The position numbers and the translations under genes are program-made. The notes under the pieces are model-generated. The model was not told the DNA's origin. It saw nothing but the letters and a program-made list of their open reading frames with translations, and searched no databases. A stretch of 64,000 nt of DNA from Tetrahymena thermophila SB210. Lineage: Eukaryota; Ciliophora; Oligohymenophorea; Hymenostomatida; Tetrahymenidae. The stretch's first letter is position 1, and each line of letters opens with the position of its first letter. The stretch covers positions 806,001 to 870,000 of the forward strand of contig NW_002476418.1 in NCBI RefSeq assembly GCF_000189635.1, read 5' to 3'. This document shows, in pieces, positions 40,001 through 53,100 of the stretch.

Positions 40001-41463
40001 AGCTGCATACATTTCTTTTTCCACCACAATAACCCTTTTAAGAAAGTAAGTAATTTAAATTTAAAAAAATAAATACTTTTTTATGATTAATATATACATG
40101 AATATGAGAGAGTCTCATTATTGGTGTTGGTTAAAGTTAAAAGCAATTTTCATAAACAATGGGAACACTTTCTTTTTCTTACTCTTACAAATCTTCTAAT
40201 TCCTATTCATCATAATTAATGCCTTTATCTTTATTTTTGTTCTTCAAAGAAGATTTTAGCCCATTTTAAGATGGAATTTTCAAGTTTACATCTTCGAAAG
40301 AGCTGTTTTCATTGTCAGAATCAACATGCTCCTCATCATGTTCTTCTTAGTCTTATTAATTTTATTCTTCTTAACCAGGCTCAACAATTTATACTTTTTT
40401 TTTTAATATAGATTTTAAATTTTCTTTGCTCTTTTCAGGTGCGATGTATTTTTAGCTTTCAGTTTATTTTGGAGGTTCAAGTCTAGGAGGTCTTGTGTTA
40501 GCCTGCCTTTGATTATTTTCATTAGTTTATATAGAATGAGTTATAAATATCCATTAATATCTATCATAAAATGTTTCATTCTTAGGAAGAATTAAATGCA
40601 TTTCTTTAGGCATACTCTCTACATTATACAAGTTATTAGAAGTAAATATACCTTTATATTTTGCATTCGCACAAAGTTATATGCTTCTAACGTTATAATC
40701 AATATTTGCGTCTGCTATGTTTGGCACTAAAACTTGTAAGTAACTCTTAGAATCTATACAAACAATAGCCCATTTATTTGGCACTTCTGAAAAATTCACT
40801 TATAACTCTTTATCAGCTGATTTCTATATATTTTGACAAGTTAATTAATTATTTGACTGCTAATAAATCTTAAATTTGTTTGTTTGTTTGTTTCATATAA
40901 TTGATTGATTTTTACCTTCACTTGCTTATAAAAATTAGAAAAAGATATTTTGTATCTCTAGTTATTTACAGAATAAATTATATGGAATGCGAACACACTT
41001 CCTGCTGGTACTTGCATTTAAATATAAATCTAATTTTAAAGAATAATTATCTTAATTTATTTGCTCATTCATTTTTTTGAAATGCTAAATAAATACATAA
41101 TTGCCTATCAACTAAAGAGATGAAATTTCAGCTGATTACCCAGGAATAGTAATATTATTTTATGTAGAAACTTGTCCCTCAATTTTTAAAATCTTTCTTG
41201 AAATATCTTTATCCTTTTGTTTATATTTAAATGATTTATAAAGTTCTTTCTTTATTTATTTGGCTAAAGAATAATTTGAAATTTTATATTTATTTATTTT
41301 CTATCAGTTCAAAATGCTATGCTTATTTATATTTTAAAGTCTATTTATTATTTACCATAGCAACAGCTACCCTTCCTTTTTTTTCTACATTTTTCATATC
41401 ATGTACTTTAAAATGTTTGAAAACATCCACAAAAGGATTTTGCCAATAAAGGTTAGGTTTCAT
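34091..41463 (-). CDS. WDR90/POC16 centriolar-wall protein (CFA20 domain plus WD40 repeats)
   Basis: Start ATG at 41463; stop TGA at 34093-34091. First exons: 41356-41463, 41097-41213, 40916-41050, then from 40868; introns of 142, 46 and 47 nt, all phase 0. About a dozen introns in total, product roughly 1,850 residues. The N-terminus is a CFAP20-like (CFA20/DUF667) domain as in WDR90: WQNPFVDVFKHFKVHDM, KGRVAVAM, ILKIEGQVSTQNNITIP, LQLIGNY, PAGSVFAFHIIYSVNNQ, RYKISFSNFYKQVK, then WAIVCIDSKSYLQ. An acidic linker follows (EQEEHDEEHVDSDNENSS) and then a long array of WD40 units, for example FSIRIWDL, NDYTIKIWELD, CGYNDGYVRFYN and QISFWNSDTLQR. Known family role: binds the microtubule inner wall of centrioles/basal bodies and keeps triplets joined. 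In a ciliate this predicts a basal-body protein. Exon edges beyond the first four are approximate. Confidence 0.88.
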
Positions 41464-43246
41464 TTCTTTGTTTTGCTAAGAATCTACTATTCCTTGTTTA
41501 ATCTATTTACTTATAAGTAAGCCAATTAATTTTTTAAATTTATGGAAATAAATTAATCAAATAAAATTCTTTTCAAATTCAAAGATTTGCTTTAGAGTTG
41601 AAAACAAAAAACTTATTAATTAAAAAAAATAAGTGTTAACTCTTTTTTATGAAAATACAAATTTTTTCAGTATCTATTTTTAAATTAGCACTAAAGCACA
41701 GATCATTTAAATTATAATTGTTAAGAGTCTTAAAAAATAAGTAGAGTTTTGAATAAAATAAATATCTAACAAACTTTATTTTAAAAATAAAAAATTAAAT
41801 GAATTCATTAATTAATTAACTATTATAAGTATATATATATATATTTTTATTTAATAAATTAGCAAAGTATTTATTTATTCTTGAAATTTGTAAATAATTT
41901 TATAATACACAATAATTAATTAATTAATTATAAAATATTTCAATAAATTATTAAAAAAGATAAATTTTTGTTTAAAAGTAAAATTTTTAGTTAAAACTAA
42001 TTAAATAAATACTTCAAAGGTATAAAACATTTATAATAATAATCCTAATATAAATAAAAACAGTATTTTAATATGATCAAATTTATTCTGAAAATATTAT
42101 TAGAAGATTTCAATTGATTCCTTTTGTAATTTGCATATGATTTAATTAATTTTATATTTTGATTTTAGAAAAAATTAAAATATTTTTTATCCTATTTAAC
42201 ATTTTTATTAGAAATAATGGAATAAAATTCAAAACAGTTTTAGAATATTAAAGAAGTTATTTAATACTTTTTTATTAATTATAAAAATAAAGGATAATTA
42301 CATGAAACAACATTGCAATTCATATATTAAACCATATCTAAAGAAGTATATTATTTCTAGATTTTAATTATATGGAGTTTTTTATTTTTTAGTCACTGAA
42401 CAAAACTCTCAAAATATAAATTGGTGAGGGATTGTAGTGTAGTGTATTGTTTTATAAGAGATTTCAAAAAAAAAATATGGGTTTTTAAATTTTAAAGAGT
42501 ACATTATCTTAAATTTAGAAAGATATTTTAACTTTGCAAACAAATATAGAAAAACTAGGAATATTTAATATTTGGCAGAATTAAATAGGAGTGGAGTTAT
42601 ATATAGGAATTTATAGCTTGTCCTTGGTTATTTATTAATTTGTTAACTAATCTTACTTGTTATTTTAAAGCTGGTATGAGAGTTTCAGATATATAATTAA
42701 ACAAACAGGCAGACAGACAGTGAGATAGATAAATATACAAAAAACACTTAAATCAACAAAAAAAGAGACAAAGAAAGCTCGAACATTTATTTAAAGTGTT
42801 AATTTAAGAAAGCAGCATCAACAGAAAAGAGAATTCTGACAAATATTTATTCTTTCTGAAAATTTATTAAAGATGTTTTGTCGATCCCTTCATTTGGTAG
42901 ACAAGTCATCAATAATAATTTTAGTTCATTCCATTTGTGAAAATTGAGATAGTAATCCAACATATTCATTATTTGCTTTTAATTATAAAAGGACATTTTA
43001 ATCAGAAAGGTATCTTTCTTTCTATGCTTATTTGCTTGTTTGTTTGTATGGAATGAAAATTATATTAATTCTTTTTTATTAATGAATATATTTGCTAGTT
43101 ATTACTTCTTCAGTCGACAACAGTATTGTCTTGATAACAAAAGAAAATTAGATATCAAATAAATATTTAAAAAAAATAATTAGAAAAGAGTACGTACGAT
43201 CTTGAGAAAAATAGATAACCAAAGAGTAGAAAAAAAACAAATAGAA
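41464..43246. other. Divergent intergenic region
   Basis: 1.8 kb between the starts of the WDR90-like gene (minus) and the Ariadne-type gene (plus). Contains a TA dinucleotide run and AATT repeats near 41.83-41.93 kb; no gene or specific promoter element recognised. Confidence 0.5.
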
Positions 43247-45366
43247 ATGGAGGATGATATTATGGACGACGACTATGATCAATACGATGACGATGAAGAT
43301 TATGATCATGCAGATTATGACAATGCCTTAACTAAAATGAGTTCATCGGTAAAAAATAAATCAATTAATTGATGCACATATTACAAAAAAATAATTCTTT
43401 TTAAGGACTTTCTTAACTTGAAAGCTAAAGCATAAAGAAAAGAAATGTTGCAATTGAATGAAATAATAAATAAGGCGATCAATAAATAAATAAAGAAAAT
43501 TATTTTAAAAAGCGAATCTTAGCAAACATTTTATATTTAAATAAAAATAGAGAACATTAGTTTGGAAAACTACCAGTGATATCTATTAGGTCATCGATTA
43601 AAAGGTTAGAGATTAAATGGAAACATTGAGTTTATCATACGACGATACTCTCATCATTTACAAGTATTTCTAATGGAACAAGGATAAAATGGACCAAGAA
43701 TATTTTAGCAAGCCCGAATAAATTTAAAAAAATGCAGGTCTTATCTATAATGGCATGCCAAAAGCAGCTCCTCCTTCTACTAAAAATTTTATATGCCCAG
43801 TTTGTTATGATACTGTTAGCGAAATAGATTATCTTCCCTGCAATTAAGCTATTTGCAAATCTTGTTGGAGATAATACATTACAGACAAGGTAATTTCATT
43901 TCATTAAAGTCAATTAATTTACTTTTTATGCATAATTTAAATTTCTTTGATGCATTTTTTAAATCTATACAATTATAATCTAAATAGACACTTGGAAATT
44001 AGCTACACATGTTCTTCAAATGCCCCTTTGAAGGTTGCAGTCTTGTAGTTCCTTAGTCATTTATTTTTAAGTACCTTAAAGACGATAAAGAAAAGTAAGA
44101 TTACAAGCGTAATTTAGGGAGAGTTTATTGCTCAGAAAGTAAAACCATGAAATGGTGTCCTGCTCCTGGTTGCGATTTTGCTGTCGAAAATACTCATTTT
44201 ACTCATTAATATGTCCAGTGTATCTAGTGTAATACATCTTTCTGCTTTAAATGTGGCAAAGAACATCACTCGTAATTCTTCTAATCTAATATTTTCTTTT
44301 TCTTACTATCTTTGAGCAGCAAAGTTAATTAGAGATAAATAAATAAATGAAAAGACTAAACCATAATTTTGATCAAGCATATTTTGTTTCAAAATTTATA
44401 AAAATTAAAATTGAGCGAAAATTTTATTATTCAATCAAAAATTAAGACATGCATTTATCATTTAAATATTAAATATTATAGGCCGTGCACATGCGATATG
44501 GTTCATGAATGGGAATTAAAGAATTCTTCGGAAAGCGAAAATTTGAGGTGGATTTAACTTTACACAAAACTTTGTCCTAAATGTAGGAAACCAATTGAAA
44601 AGAATTAAGGATGTAATCACATGACTTGTCGTCCACCGAACGGGTGTGGCTTTGAGTTTTGTTGGTTATGTTTAGGTGACTGGAAAACGCACGGAGAAGC
44701 GACAGGTAATTTTCAAATAGATTTTATTAAAACTTAGTGAGAATAAATAAAAAAATACAAATAAATAAATAAAGGTGGATTCTACAAATGCAATAAGTTT
44801 GAAAACATGGGCCAAGACGAAAAAGATAATAAAAAGAAGGAATTCGATAAGGAAAAGTCATTGTTAGAAAAGTATATTTTCTATTTTGAGCGTTTCAATA
44901 ACAACTAGAAAGCTGAAAAACAAGCAAAGGAAGATCAGTTAAAGATTAGTGCATTGATCAAAGATATTCATGATAAACTTGGATAAGATTAATAATACTT
45001 GCAATTTTTAAATGAGGCAAATAATTTCTTGATAGATGGCAGAAGATGCCTAAAGTGGACATATTGCTTTGGCTTCTATTTAGACCCTAAAAAGAAGGAT
45101 TTGTTTGAAGATTAGCAAAGTTATTTAGAAAAAACAATTGAATCTTTACACTCCAAAATAGAAAAAACAGATTTCAAAAAAAGATTCTTAGATGACTTAA
45201 AAATTAAAGAATTTGATTAGTATAAAATAGACATAGTTAATCTCACTTAAGCAGGAATTAAGGTAAAAATTCATTTACTTACGTTTCATTTTTAAAAATA
45301 AATATTTATTTTAATAAACAGTTCAAAAAAGGTATTCTAGAATCTTATGAATCAGGTACTTTTTGA
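43247..45366 (+). CDS. Ariadne-type RBR E3 ubiquitin ligase
   Basis: RING-between-RING ligase: RING1 recruits the E2, ubiquitin passes to a RING2 cysteine, then to substrate. Starts [20 protein letters not shown], the acidic N-terminus typical of Ariadne proteins. RING1: [18 protein letters not shown] then [24 protein letters not shown] ... [17 protein letters not shown] ... PCTC. RING2: [20 protein letters not shown], with the catalytic Cys of the GCNHM motif intact, then [15 protein letters not shown]. The C-terminal Ariadne helical domain follows (YCFGFYLDP..., ESYESGTF end). At least four introns; the donor after exon 1 is at 43349, but exon edges between 43.35 and 43.65 kb are uncertain. 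Odd point: in RING1 the zinc-ligand His of C-x-H-x2-C is read as Gln (TAA codon, CNQAIC). Cytosolic or nuclear; substrate unknown. Confidence 0.92.
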
Positions 45367-47140
45367 GGTAAAATAGTATGTAGAGATATAGCTAAATAAG
45401 CAAGCAATTAAGAAATGCAACATTTACTAAAATGAATTTTAACCTGAGAAAATTTTTTTAATAAGATGATATGAAGAAAAATTATTATCAAAAATAAACA
45501 ATATATTAAATATAGAAAATAGTTCAAATATTCATCAAACACAAACACACACACATACACACTACATAACATACATGCATTAACACACTCTTATAAATAA
45601 AACATTTAAACTGATTAATGTATCTAAATATCTATCAATCTATTAGTTCTTAATTACATGTTTATCTAACTAACATCATAGTATAACACTAACTAAATTA
45701 ACAAAATTTTAAACCATTTTAATACATTTAAAAAAATGATTATTATAAAAAAAAACAATTAATTTTTTCAACTATTTATGTATTTCATATTCAAATAATA
45801 TAAAACTACTTTATTATAAATTCTTATAAACCACTAAATTGCCTTCGATATAAGTTCAAAATATCGATATGTTTATATTTTCTGATTATGAATATATTCA
45901 ATATTGTCATAAAATTAATTAAAATTTTAGTTAAAATTTAAAAAACAAATATAGCAAATATAATTCTAAATATGTTTCATATATATTTTTTATCGTTTAC
46001 TCCTGTTTATTTGAAAAAAAATTAAAATTTTTATTTTGTAGAATTTGAAGAGTATAAAGTTTTCATTTCATACTTTAAATGCTAGATTAGAAATATTTTG
46101 CTTATCTTTCTTTCTTTTTGTGGTATTGAGATATTTAAGATTCAAAAACAGATAAGCTGTAATGTAACAAAGTATAATTAAATATACAAAAAATATGACT
46201 AATATATAACTTATTTCTTTTATTTTAAAAGCAAATTAAAATGGTAATAAGTTCTTTATAATAAAATGAATATTAAGTTAATTTAGTTAATAGCTTTTAA
46301 AATTAATTAAAATTTTACTTTATGTAAAGTTAAATTATTTTTAGTTATGAATTTATTCATTTATTAACAAAGAATTAAAAAAATTTAAAAATTAACAATA
46401 AATTTGTAAAATGTTATTTAGATAGTTTTTTATTCATGGCTTGTTCCTAGTTCATTATAAATTAAATAGAAAATTTCTTTATCTGATAAACAAAAAATAA
46501 AATATTAATTTAATAATTTAAATTTGATTAAATTTTTTTTATTACCTTTTGTAAACTGAAATATTATTCCCTTTTATTAAAAATATAAACTTTTATAAAT
46601 GTTTCAGGTAAAATATAAACTATAATAGTTAGTTAATAGATTTGATATTCAGCTAAATATTCTATACATTTATATTTGAGGTTAAAATTGTTTTCTTAAG
46701 AAAAATAGGTTAACATTTAATAAACTATTTTTTAAAATGCTTATAATATAGAATATCTTATCATATGTGGAGTAATATCAAACCGAAACACTATACTCAT
46801 TTTTATGAATGGTGGATATCATAATTCACTCAATAAATTTAATAAACTATTAATTGACAAAACAAGGAAAAAAACTAAACATAAATATGTCATTAATTAT
46901 GGAAACTTTATTGAAAAATTGCTCTTTATAATATAAAATAAATTCATAAATTATTTAAACAACAAGTTATGACTTAAAATTATTTTAATTGAAAATGTTA
47001 ATTTTAACTAATAAATTATATCATTCATTCATTATATATATTTTTATTTAATTGTTTTCTTAATCATAATCTAAATTTTCTATTTTTATCCAATTATAGA
47101 TTTGATTAGATTATAATTTAATTTATGGAAGGTTTGTTAT
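45367..47140. other. Convergent intergenic region
   Basis: 1.8 kb of AT-rich DNA between the 3' ends of the Ariadne-type and PAP2 genes, with a CA-rich microsatellite near its left end. No gene found. Confidence 0.6.
45540..45580. repeat. CA/CATA microsatellite
   Basis: CA-dinucleotide run with CATA interruptions, on an A/C-biased strand, about 175 nt past the Ariadne stop. Confidence 0.75.
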
Positions 47141-48974
47141 TCATTATTTATCTTTCAAATTTAGAAGCTCTAAATTTTGCTATTGTTACGGTATTACTTA
47201 AATTTAATTTTGAACTTATAAGACTTATTAAGATTATTATCCTGATTTATTTTGTACAATTTCATTTTGAGTTGGTTTTTATTAATCATCAATAGGATTG
47301 CACTTATAAGAATTTTCATTTGTGTTTGAAGATTATTCTTAACTAAAATCTTCAACTAAAATAACTAGCTTAGTATTACTATTTGGAATTTTATAGTTTA
47401 AATCTCCTTCAACATTGCATTTAAACATTTTGAATAACTAAGCTCTAAAAATGACTAAACTAAACCCTGCTAAAAAAGTTGCTAAATTATAGGCTATAAA
47501 AAATCTTAGATAAACTTAACTTTTAGGAGTAAATTAAATGACAAGCCAAGGTACACCAAATGACAAAGCTAATAAAATAATATCAGATATTACTCTCAAT
47601 AAGATTATTTTTTTAGACATCTTTTTATAATTTTCTAATAATTTTTTTTCGTTGTAATTTCCTCTCATGAAAATGAATCCTATAAAGATTCCAAACACTA
47701 ATCCAAATACTCCCATATCAGAGAATGTTTTGTGATATAAAGAAACATGAAGCATATCTGAGTCAAAGGGCTTATTACAAGTCTATACAATTCCTTCAAT
47801 CCATAATTATGGTATTTCAAAGTAACTTTTACTCAACTCATAAACCAGAATGCACATTCCTACTATAAAGCAATAAGCTAATACCAATACAGCAAGAAAA
47901 TATTTTTTCTTATTACTGAAGCCATCATCTTCAATTATTCTAGCAGAAAAGTACCTGAATCTCTTATAAAATACCTATCCATTAAAAAAAAATATTTAAT
48001 CTCATATTTTTTAATATAGCAAAAAGTAAAATTTAATCTTATTTGATCCTCAAAATTTCTCTTCAAATAAAATATTAATATTTCATTAAAACAAATCAAA
48101 ATTAATAACAAAATTTATTTTTAATAAATGTCATTAATTAAAAAGTGTAATCTAATTTTTTTAATCAAAAATTTCTTGCGATTTTTTAATTTTTTAAAAA
48201 GATCTTTGCAAACTAGAGCAAAAATCAATAAAATGAATGTTTGTTTAACCTCAAAGAATAAAGAATAAATTAAAAAGTTACACAAATATAAGCCAAAATC
48301 CAAAGTATTCCCAAAACCCAGCCTAGTAGAACTTAATTTAGTGAATGCATACCTAAGCACACTCTAGCCCAGCCAATTAAAATGCATAAAACTAATCCTA
48401 TTAAGTTAACCCAAAATCTTCTTTAGTGAAGCTTGTATTTTCCATTCTCACCTTTTATTAACATTTTAAAGCAATCATTATCAGCAATATAGTGCGACAC
48501 ATAAACCATGACTAAATTATTTACACCATGTCCGGAAGGATTACCAAACTCAGGGCCACATTCATCAGTTTTTATGTCTAGATTTACAAAATATGGTCTT
48601 GGGTCTTAGTAAAGACTTTTTAAAAATGTCATTTAGAAAAGAGAAAGAACAGTTATTGACAATAAATATAATCCGTCTATTTATCTAGGCGTAATCCAAA
48701 AGACATATGCTATCATAAGAGCATCTAAAATCATAGATAATGTTGATATCTTTCTATTAAACCATTCATAGCCGCTTCCAGTATTTTGCATAACATGAAG
48801 TGTTACTTCATTTGATTTATCAAAGAAATCATCTCTAGTAAATATATCTTAAATGATATACGAAATACACAAAATTACACTAACCCAAAAAACTAAATTC
48901 AACTTCTTAATATTCTTTCTTCTATTCTATTCAATCTATTCAGAAGGAATTATGGTCTCTTCTTTTTACTCCAT
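47141..48974 (-). CDS. PAP2-superfamily membrane phosphatase, glucose-6-phosphatase-like, 508 residues
   Basis: Two exons, 48282-48974 and 47141-47974, joined in phase 0 across a 307-nt intron; ATG at 48974, TGA at 47143-47141. The three PAP2 active-site motifs sit between transmembrane helices: KSLYQDPRP (K-x6-RP), NPSGHG (PSGH) and ARVCLGMHSLNQV (R-x5-H). The nucleophile His and the acid/base His are present. In motif 3 the usual Asp after the His is Gln and the leading Ser is Ala, as in the HxxxQ form of glucose-6-phosphatases. N-terminus cytosolic; further hydrophobic helices after motif 3 (about ten in all), then a polar Q/N-rich tail of around 110 residues. The substrate (a sugar phosphate, lipid phosphate or polyprenyl phosphate) cannot be decided from sequence; ER or other endomembrane location inferred. 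Confidence 0.85.
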
Positions 48975-50130
48975 TTTTTTTTACTTTCTAAATTTTTAAT
49001 GCTTTAGACTGTATTCTTATCTTTTAATTTGATTACTTCTTTTGAGATACAAATTATTATGAATTTTATTATTTTTGATAAATTTTAATATAGCAAAAGT
49101 CTAATTTTTTTGACAAAAAAACTATATTAATTAAGTATGTTATTAGTAAATAATTTAATAATTTTGGTTATTCGACCATTATTAAAAGTCTCTCTCTATC
49201 ACTTTCTTTCTAGGTAGAATTAAGTAAATACCAAAAATAATCTTTCGTAATTTAAAGATTACTTTTTTTTATTACATTTCATAATCTCAAAATAAATAAT
49301 TAGAATAGATAGTTTTTTTCCTATTCCATTACTTGCTTAATTTACTTGATGCAATTATTCCTTGACAAAATTAATTAAAAATCCTAATTTTGCTTAAACT
49401 TAATAATATTAAAAATTACATGGCTATCATCATTTAGACATGTTAAACTTTTTAAAGATAAAGAATAGCAAATTAAATTCTACTAATAATCCTAAAATAA
49501 TTAAAGCAATATTGAGAATTGTTAAATAATTTATAAACAATAGCATCAATAATAAATTAAAATCTAGAATAAAAGAACATTTATGGAATTTCTTAATATT
49601 TTAATATAATTAATCGTATTTCTAAATATTTAAATCACTTGAAGAAGAAAGGTTGATTTCAAATTTAATTTAAATGATCATGGTTGTTTTAATTTATTAT
49701 TTGTAATATTTAGATATTAAAAATAGTAAATATTATTTTAAGAACCATATTTAATAACTTTTCAATAATAATAAAGTTGAATCACTAAGAAAATCAAAGT
49801 TTATAATGATTATTTGAATTATAATATCATTTTAGAATTATTTTTTAAATTATTTTTAAATTATATTTAAAATTAAATATGAAATTAATTAAGATCCATA
49901 ATTTAAATTGATAAAAATAATATCAAAAGTAGCCAAATATTGCCAAAGGTTACAAATTATTCTTGATAATAACATTATGCTGTAAAGAATAACTAAAGAT
50001 AAAGAAAAGTAAAGTAAGATTTAAAAATAAAAGTATCAAGTTTTTTTTTTTTTGAAATAATACTATAGTAAAATAATAATTATGTTAAAATATGCAAAAG
50101 TTAAATAATTTAATAGTCAAGCTATAACAG
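48975..50130. other. Intergenic region
   Basis: 1.2 kb of very AT-rich DNA between the PAP2 start and the end of the chorein-type gene (both minus strand). Contains poly-T and AT-palindromic stretches; no gene seen. Confidence 0.6.
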
Positions 50131-53100
50131 TCAAAAATCTATTTCATAGTCTTCATCCTCTTCTTTTTAGAACATCTCTGAGAGATCAACCATTTTTTTG
50201 ATTCTCTTTTTTTTAAAATAAATTAAGTTGATTCAAAGTAATTTATAAAAAATGTATCTTAATAAGTTACGTTTATCATATATTTTATTGCTTTAAATTT
50301 AGAAGTCGTAGACATTTTAAAGTGATAAAAGCTGACGGTATGTTTATTGCTTAGATTAGAATTGAAATTAATAATTATTTATCCTGGAGGAATTTGTATG
50401 CTGATAATACTTTCATTTTCATCTGAAGAAAAATGATCTTTTGCATCAATATTTATCAAACCAATAGAAATACAGACATTAAATTATTTTGTATCTATGT
50501 ATTCATCAAGTAAATCTAAAAATTCTATTTTTTTTTCTTTTTAATTCATTTTTTTCTTCTTCTGTCCTACTATCTTTTTATACAAGTAATAGTTGAAAAT
50601 TTAATACAACTAAATTTGAGATCTTAATAAACTGAGCCTTGTATTCACCTTGCTTTCTCTGCCTTGTAAAATTTTAGAAAATTCGCCATCTTCTTCTATT
50701 TATTTATTTAATTAATTGTTTTTTTTGTTTATTTATTTTTTAATTAATTTTTATTAAAATATTTCAAATTAATTTGATTTTATTTGATAAGTTAATTTTG
50801 AAAAAAGGAAATTTAATATAAAATACTTTAAAGGTTCAACTACTTTGTATTTGATTTATATGTAGTCTATATCATTTCCATAGGATCTTCCTATATTGCT
50901 TCTAACCTGCTGGGAAGATTATTTGAAAACAAGGATTAGTATTCTTTTGGAAAGTTAGGTAGATTTTTTATATCTTCCAAATCAATATAATCTTAATCTG
51001 TATTTTAGGAATGGATGTTAGTAAAATATTGTTTTGTATCTGTGTTCTCATTTTAGTTTAAATTAGTATAAATTAAATCATCATCGTCATCTTCAAACAA
51101 ATAAAGACCATCTTTTTAGTTCTTTTCTATATCAAAATTTTCTTTGACATTGATTTTAGATTAATTTTCTGCTTACTTAGCTCTATTTTTTGAATTTGCT
51201 AAAGGTCTCAAGAGAGATTGAATTTAAAGTGATGAATTAATCTTGTATGAACCATTTTTATATTTAAGGAAATTAGCTTTTTTGACTATGCTTGTAACTT
51301 TTTGGTAGTCTCTTTTAGAAAAGCATTCAGCTATACAATTAAGAAAGTCTCTTACTGGGAAACCTTTGAAGTAATTTAATATTTCTTTGATATCCCTTGT
51401 ATCTTAATTTATGTGAATTTCAGAAAGTTAAACGTTTAGATTAACTTAATTTTTTGAAGTGTTTGTTTAGAATTTTATTAAGAAATTTGTTTTAGTTTCA
51501 ATCAAGTCTCTTCTGTCCTTTGCTTTCATAATCATTTCATTTAAATCAACTTTCTTTTTCTCTTTGTTTTCTTTGTGGGATTTGCTATCAAAAAATTCTT
51601 CTTAAATTTCAAAATCTTATTCAAATATTTGTTTTCTTTTCTTCGACTTGGGAGAAGAAGAGGAATGCATGCTTGAATTATTATATTATGAATTACTATA
51701 TTTAGAATCTTCTTTTATTACAAATTCATCAATATCTTAATTTTTAGCTTGCTTTGCATAATGTTCTGAAAGCGAATCAAATTAAACAACGTCATTATTC
51801 GATCTTCTTGTTGCTTGTTGAGAAAAAAAGTGTTAGCTATTTTATAAGCTACTGCTCACTGGGATAGTAGGTACTCCATCTAATGATGTAAATATTTACT
51901 ATTTATTATTATTATTATCGAAAATCTTTCTTGAGCTCTGCTTTTTCTATGCTAAATCAGCCTATTAATATTGCAAGCTATAATTGTTTTTATCGCTTGC
52001 TAGTTTTTTATCATAAATGCTTCTTGGTTGAAAAGGAGCAACTCCTAAAAACAAACTCTCTTATTAAGTATCTTATTTAACCTTCTTATCACTGTTGGCT
52101 TTAACTACTTTCTCACAACCATGAAGGTATACACAAATAGGGCTCAAATCAAAAAAAAATATATACTCATTGTATTTATTTGAAAATTCACAGTATAACA
52201 AATTAAAAAAAAATGTGAAAAATCTATTATTTTTTTCAATAAAATAAAGCTCAAATTTGTTAATTTTAAAAATAATAGTAAATGATGATTCTTTCAGTTC
52301 TTCTAAAAGCTGCAGACTCCTTTTTTCTGCCTCTTTCATATTTTAAATCATCTCAATTTCCTCATTCAGCTCTTTATTTAAAATTTCATTAAAAATTGTC
52401 AGCATTTGCTATTAATTTGCCATGTTAAGCTTTTAGTTGCTTCATAAGTTGAAAAAAAAATTAATAGTAATTTTTTCAATCATAAAATTAATTTTACATT
52501 AATTAAGGATTCTAAAGACTATATAATATACTTGTTAGTTAATATTTTTTATAAACATCTGGATATTACTCTTATTGTGACTTTTATAACCTAAGTTTCC
52601 AAATAACTACTCTAAACCAGTCTCTAATGATTTGCTGATTAACTTTTTTTTGCACCTCTGTTATTTAGTTATTGAATTGTTAGACTATAGGACGTAGCTT
52701 CGGTTTGAATCTTTGAAGGTAAGGCCAGTAAGTTTAATTTTTCAAAAATTCAGTTATTTCTTTTAAGGTGATAAAATATTCTTTATTTATGGTAATTTCT
52801 GGCTAAGTTATACTCATTTAGATCAAATAGTTATTCTGCATGTTTGCAATTTAAGAGTTGATAAATTACAAATGACTTTGTGAAGAAAGCATGTTTACTG
52901 AATTCATTTAAACATTTGTAGTTATGTGCGAGTTATTTTATTATTTAGGAGAAGTCGTATGAACATAATTACACTTTATTAAATTTATTTTAAGTATTTT
53001 GAAAATGTGCAAATCATCGCTAGATTAAAAGAACTACTTGATCAAAAAATTCCTTAAATCATCAAATTTAATTGCTTCTAAAATCCCCATATTTTAATAA

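Noticed and set aside
52424..52475. Intergenic gap splitting the chorein-type locus into two genes
   Set aside because: A 58-nt GT...AG intron at 52440-52497 keeps frame and restores the helix order of the VPS13 family, so one gene is the better reading.
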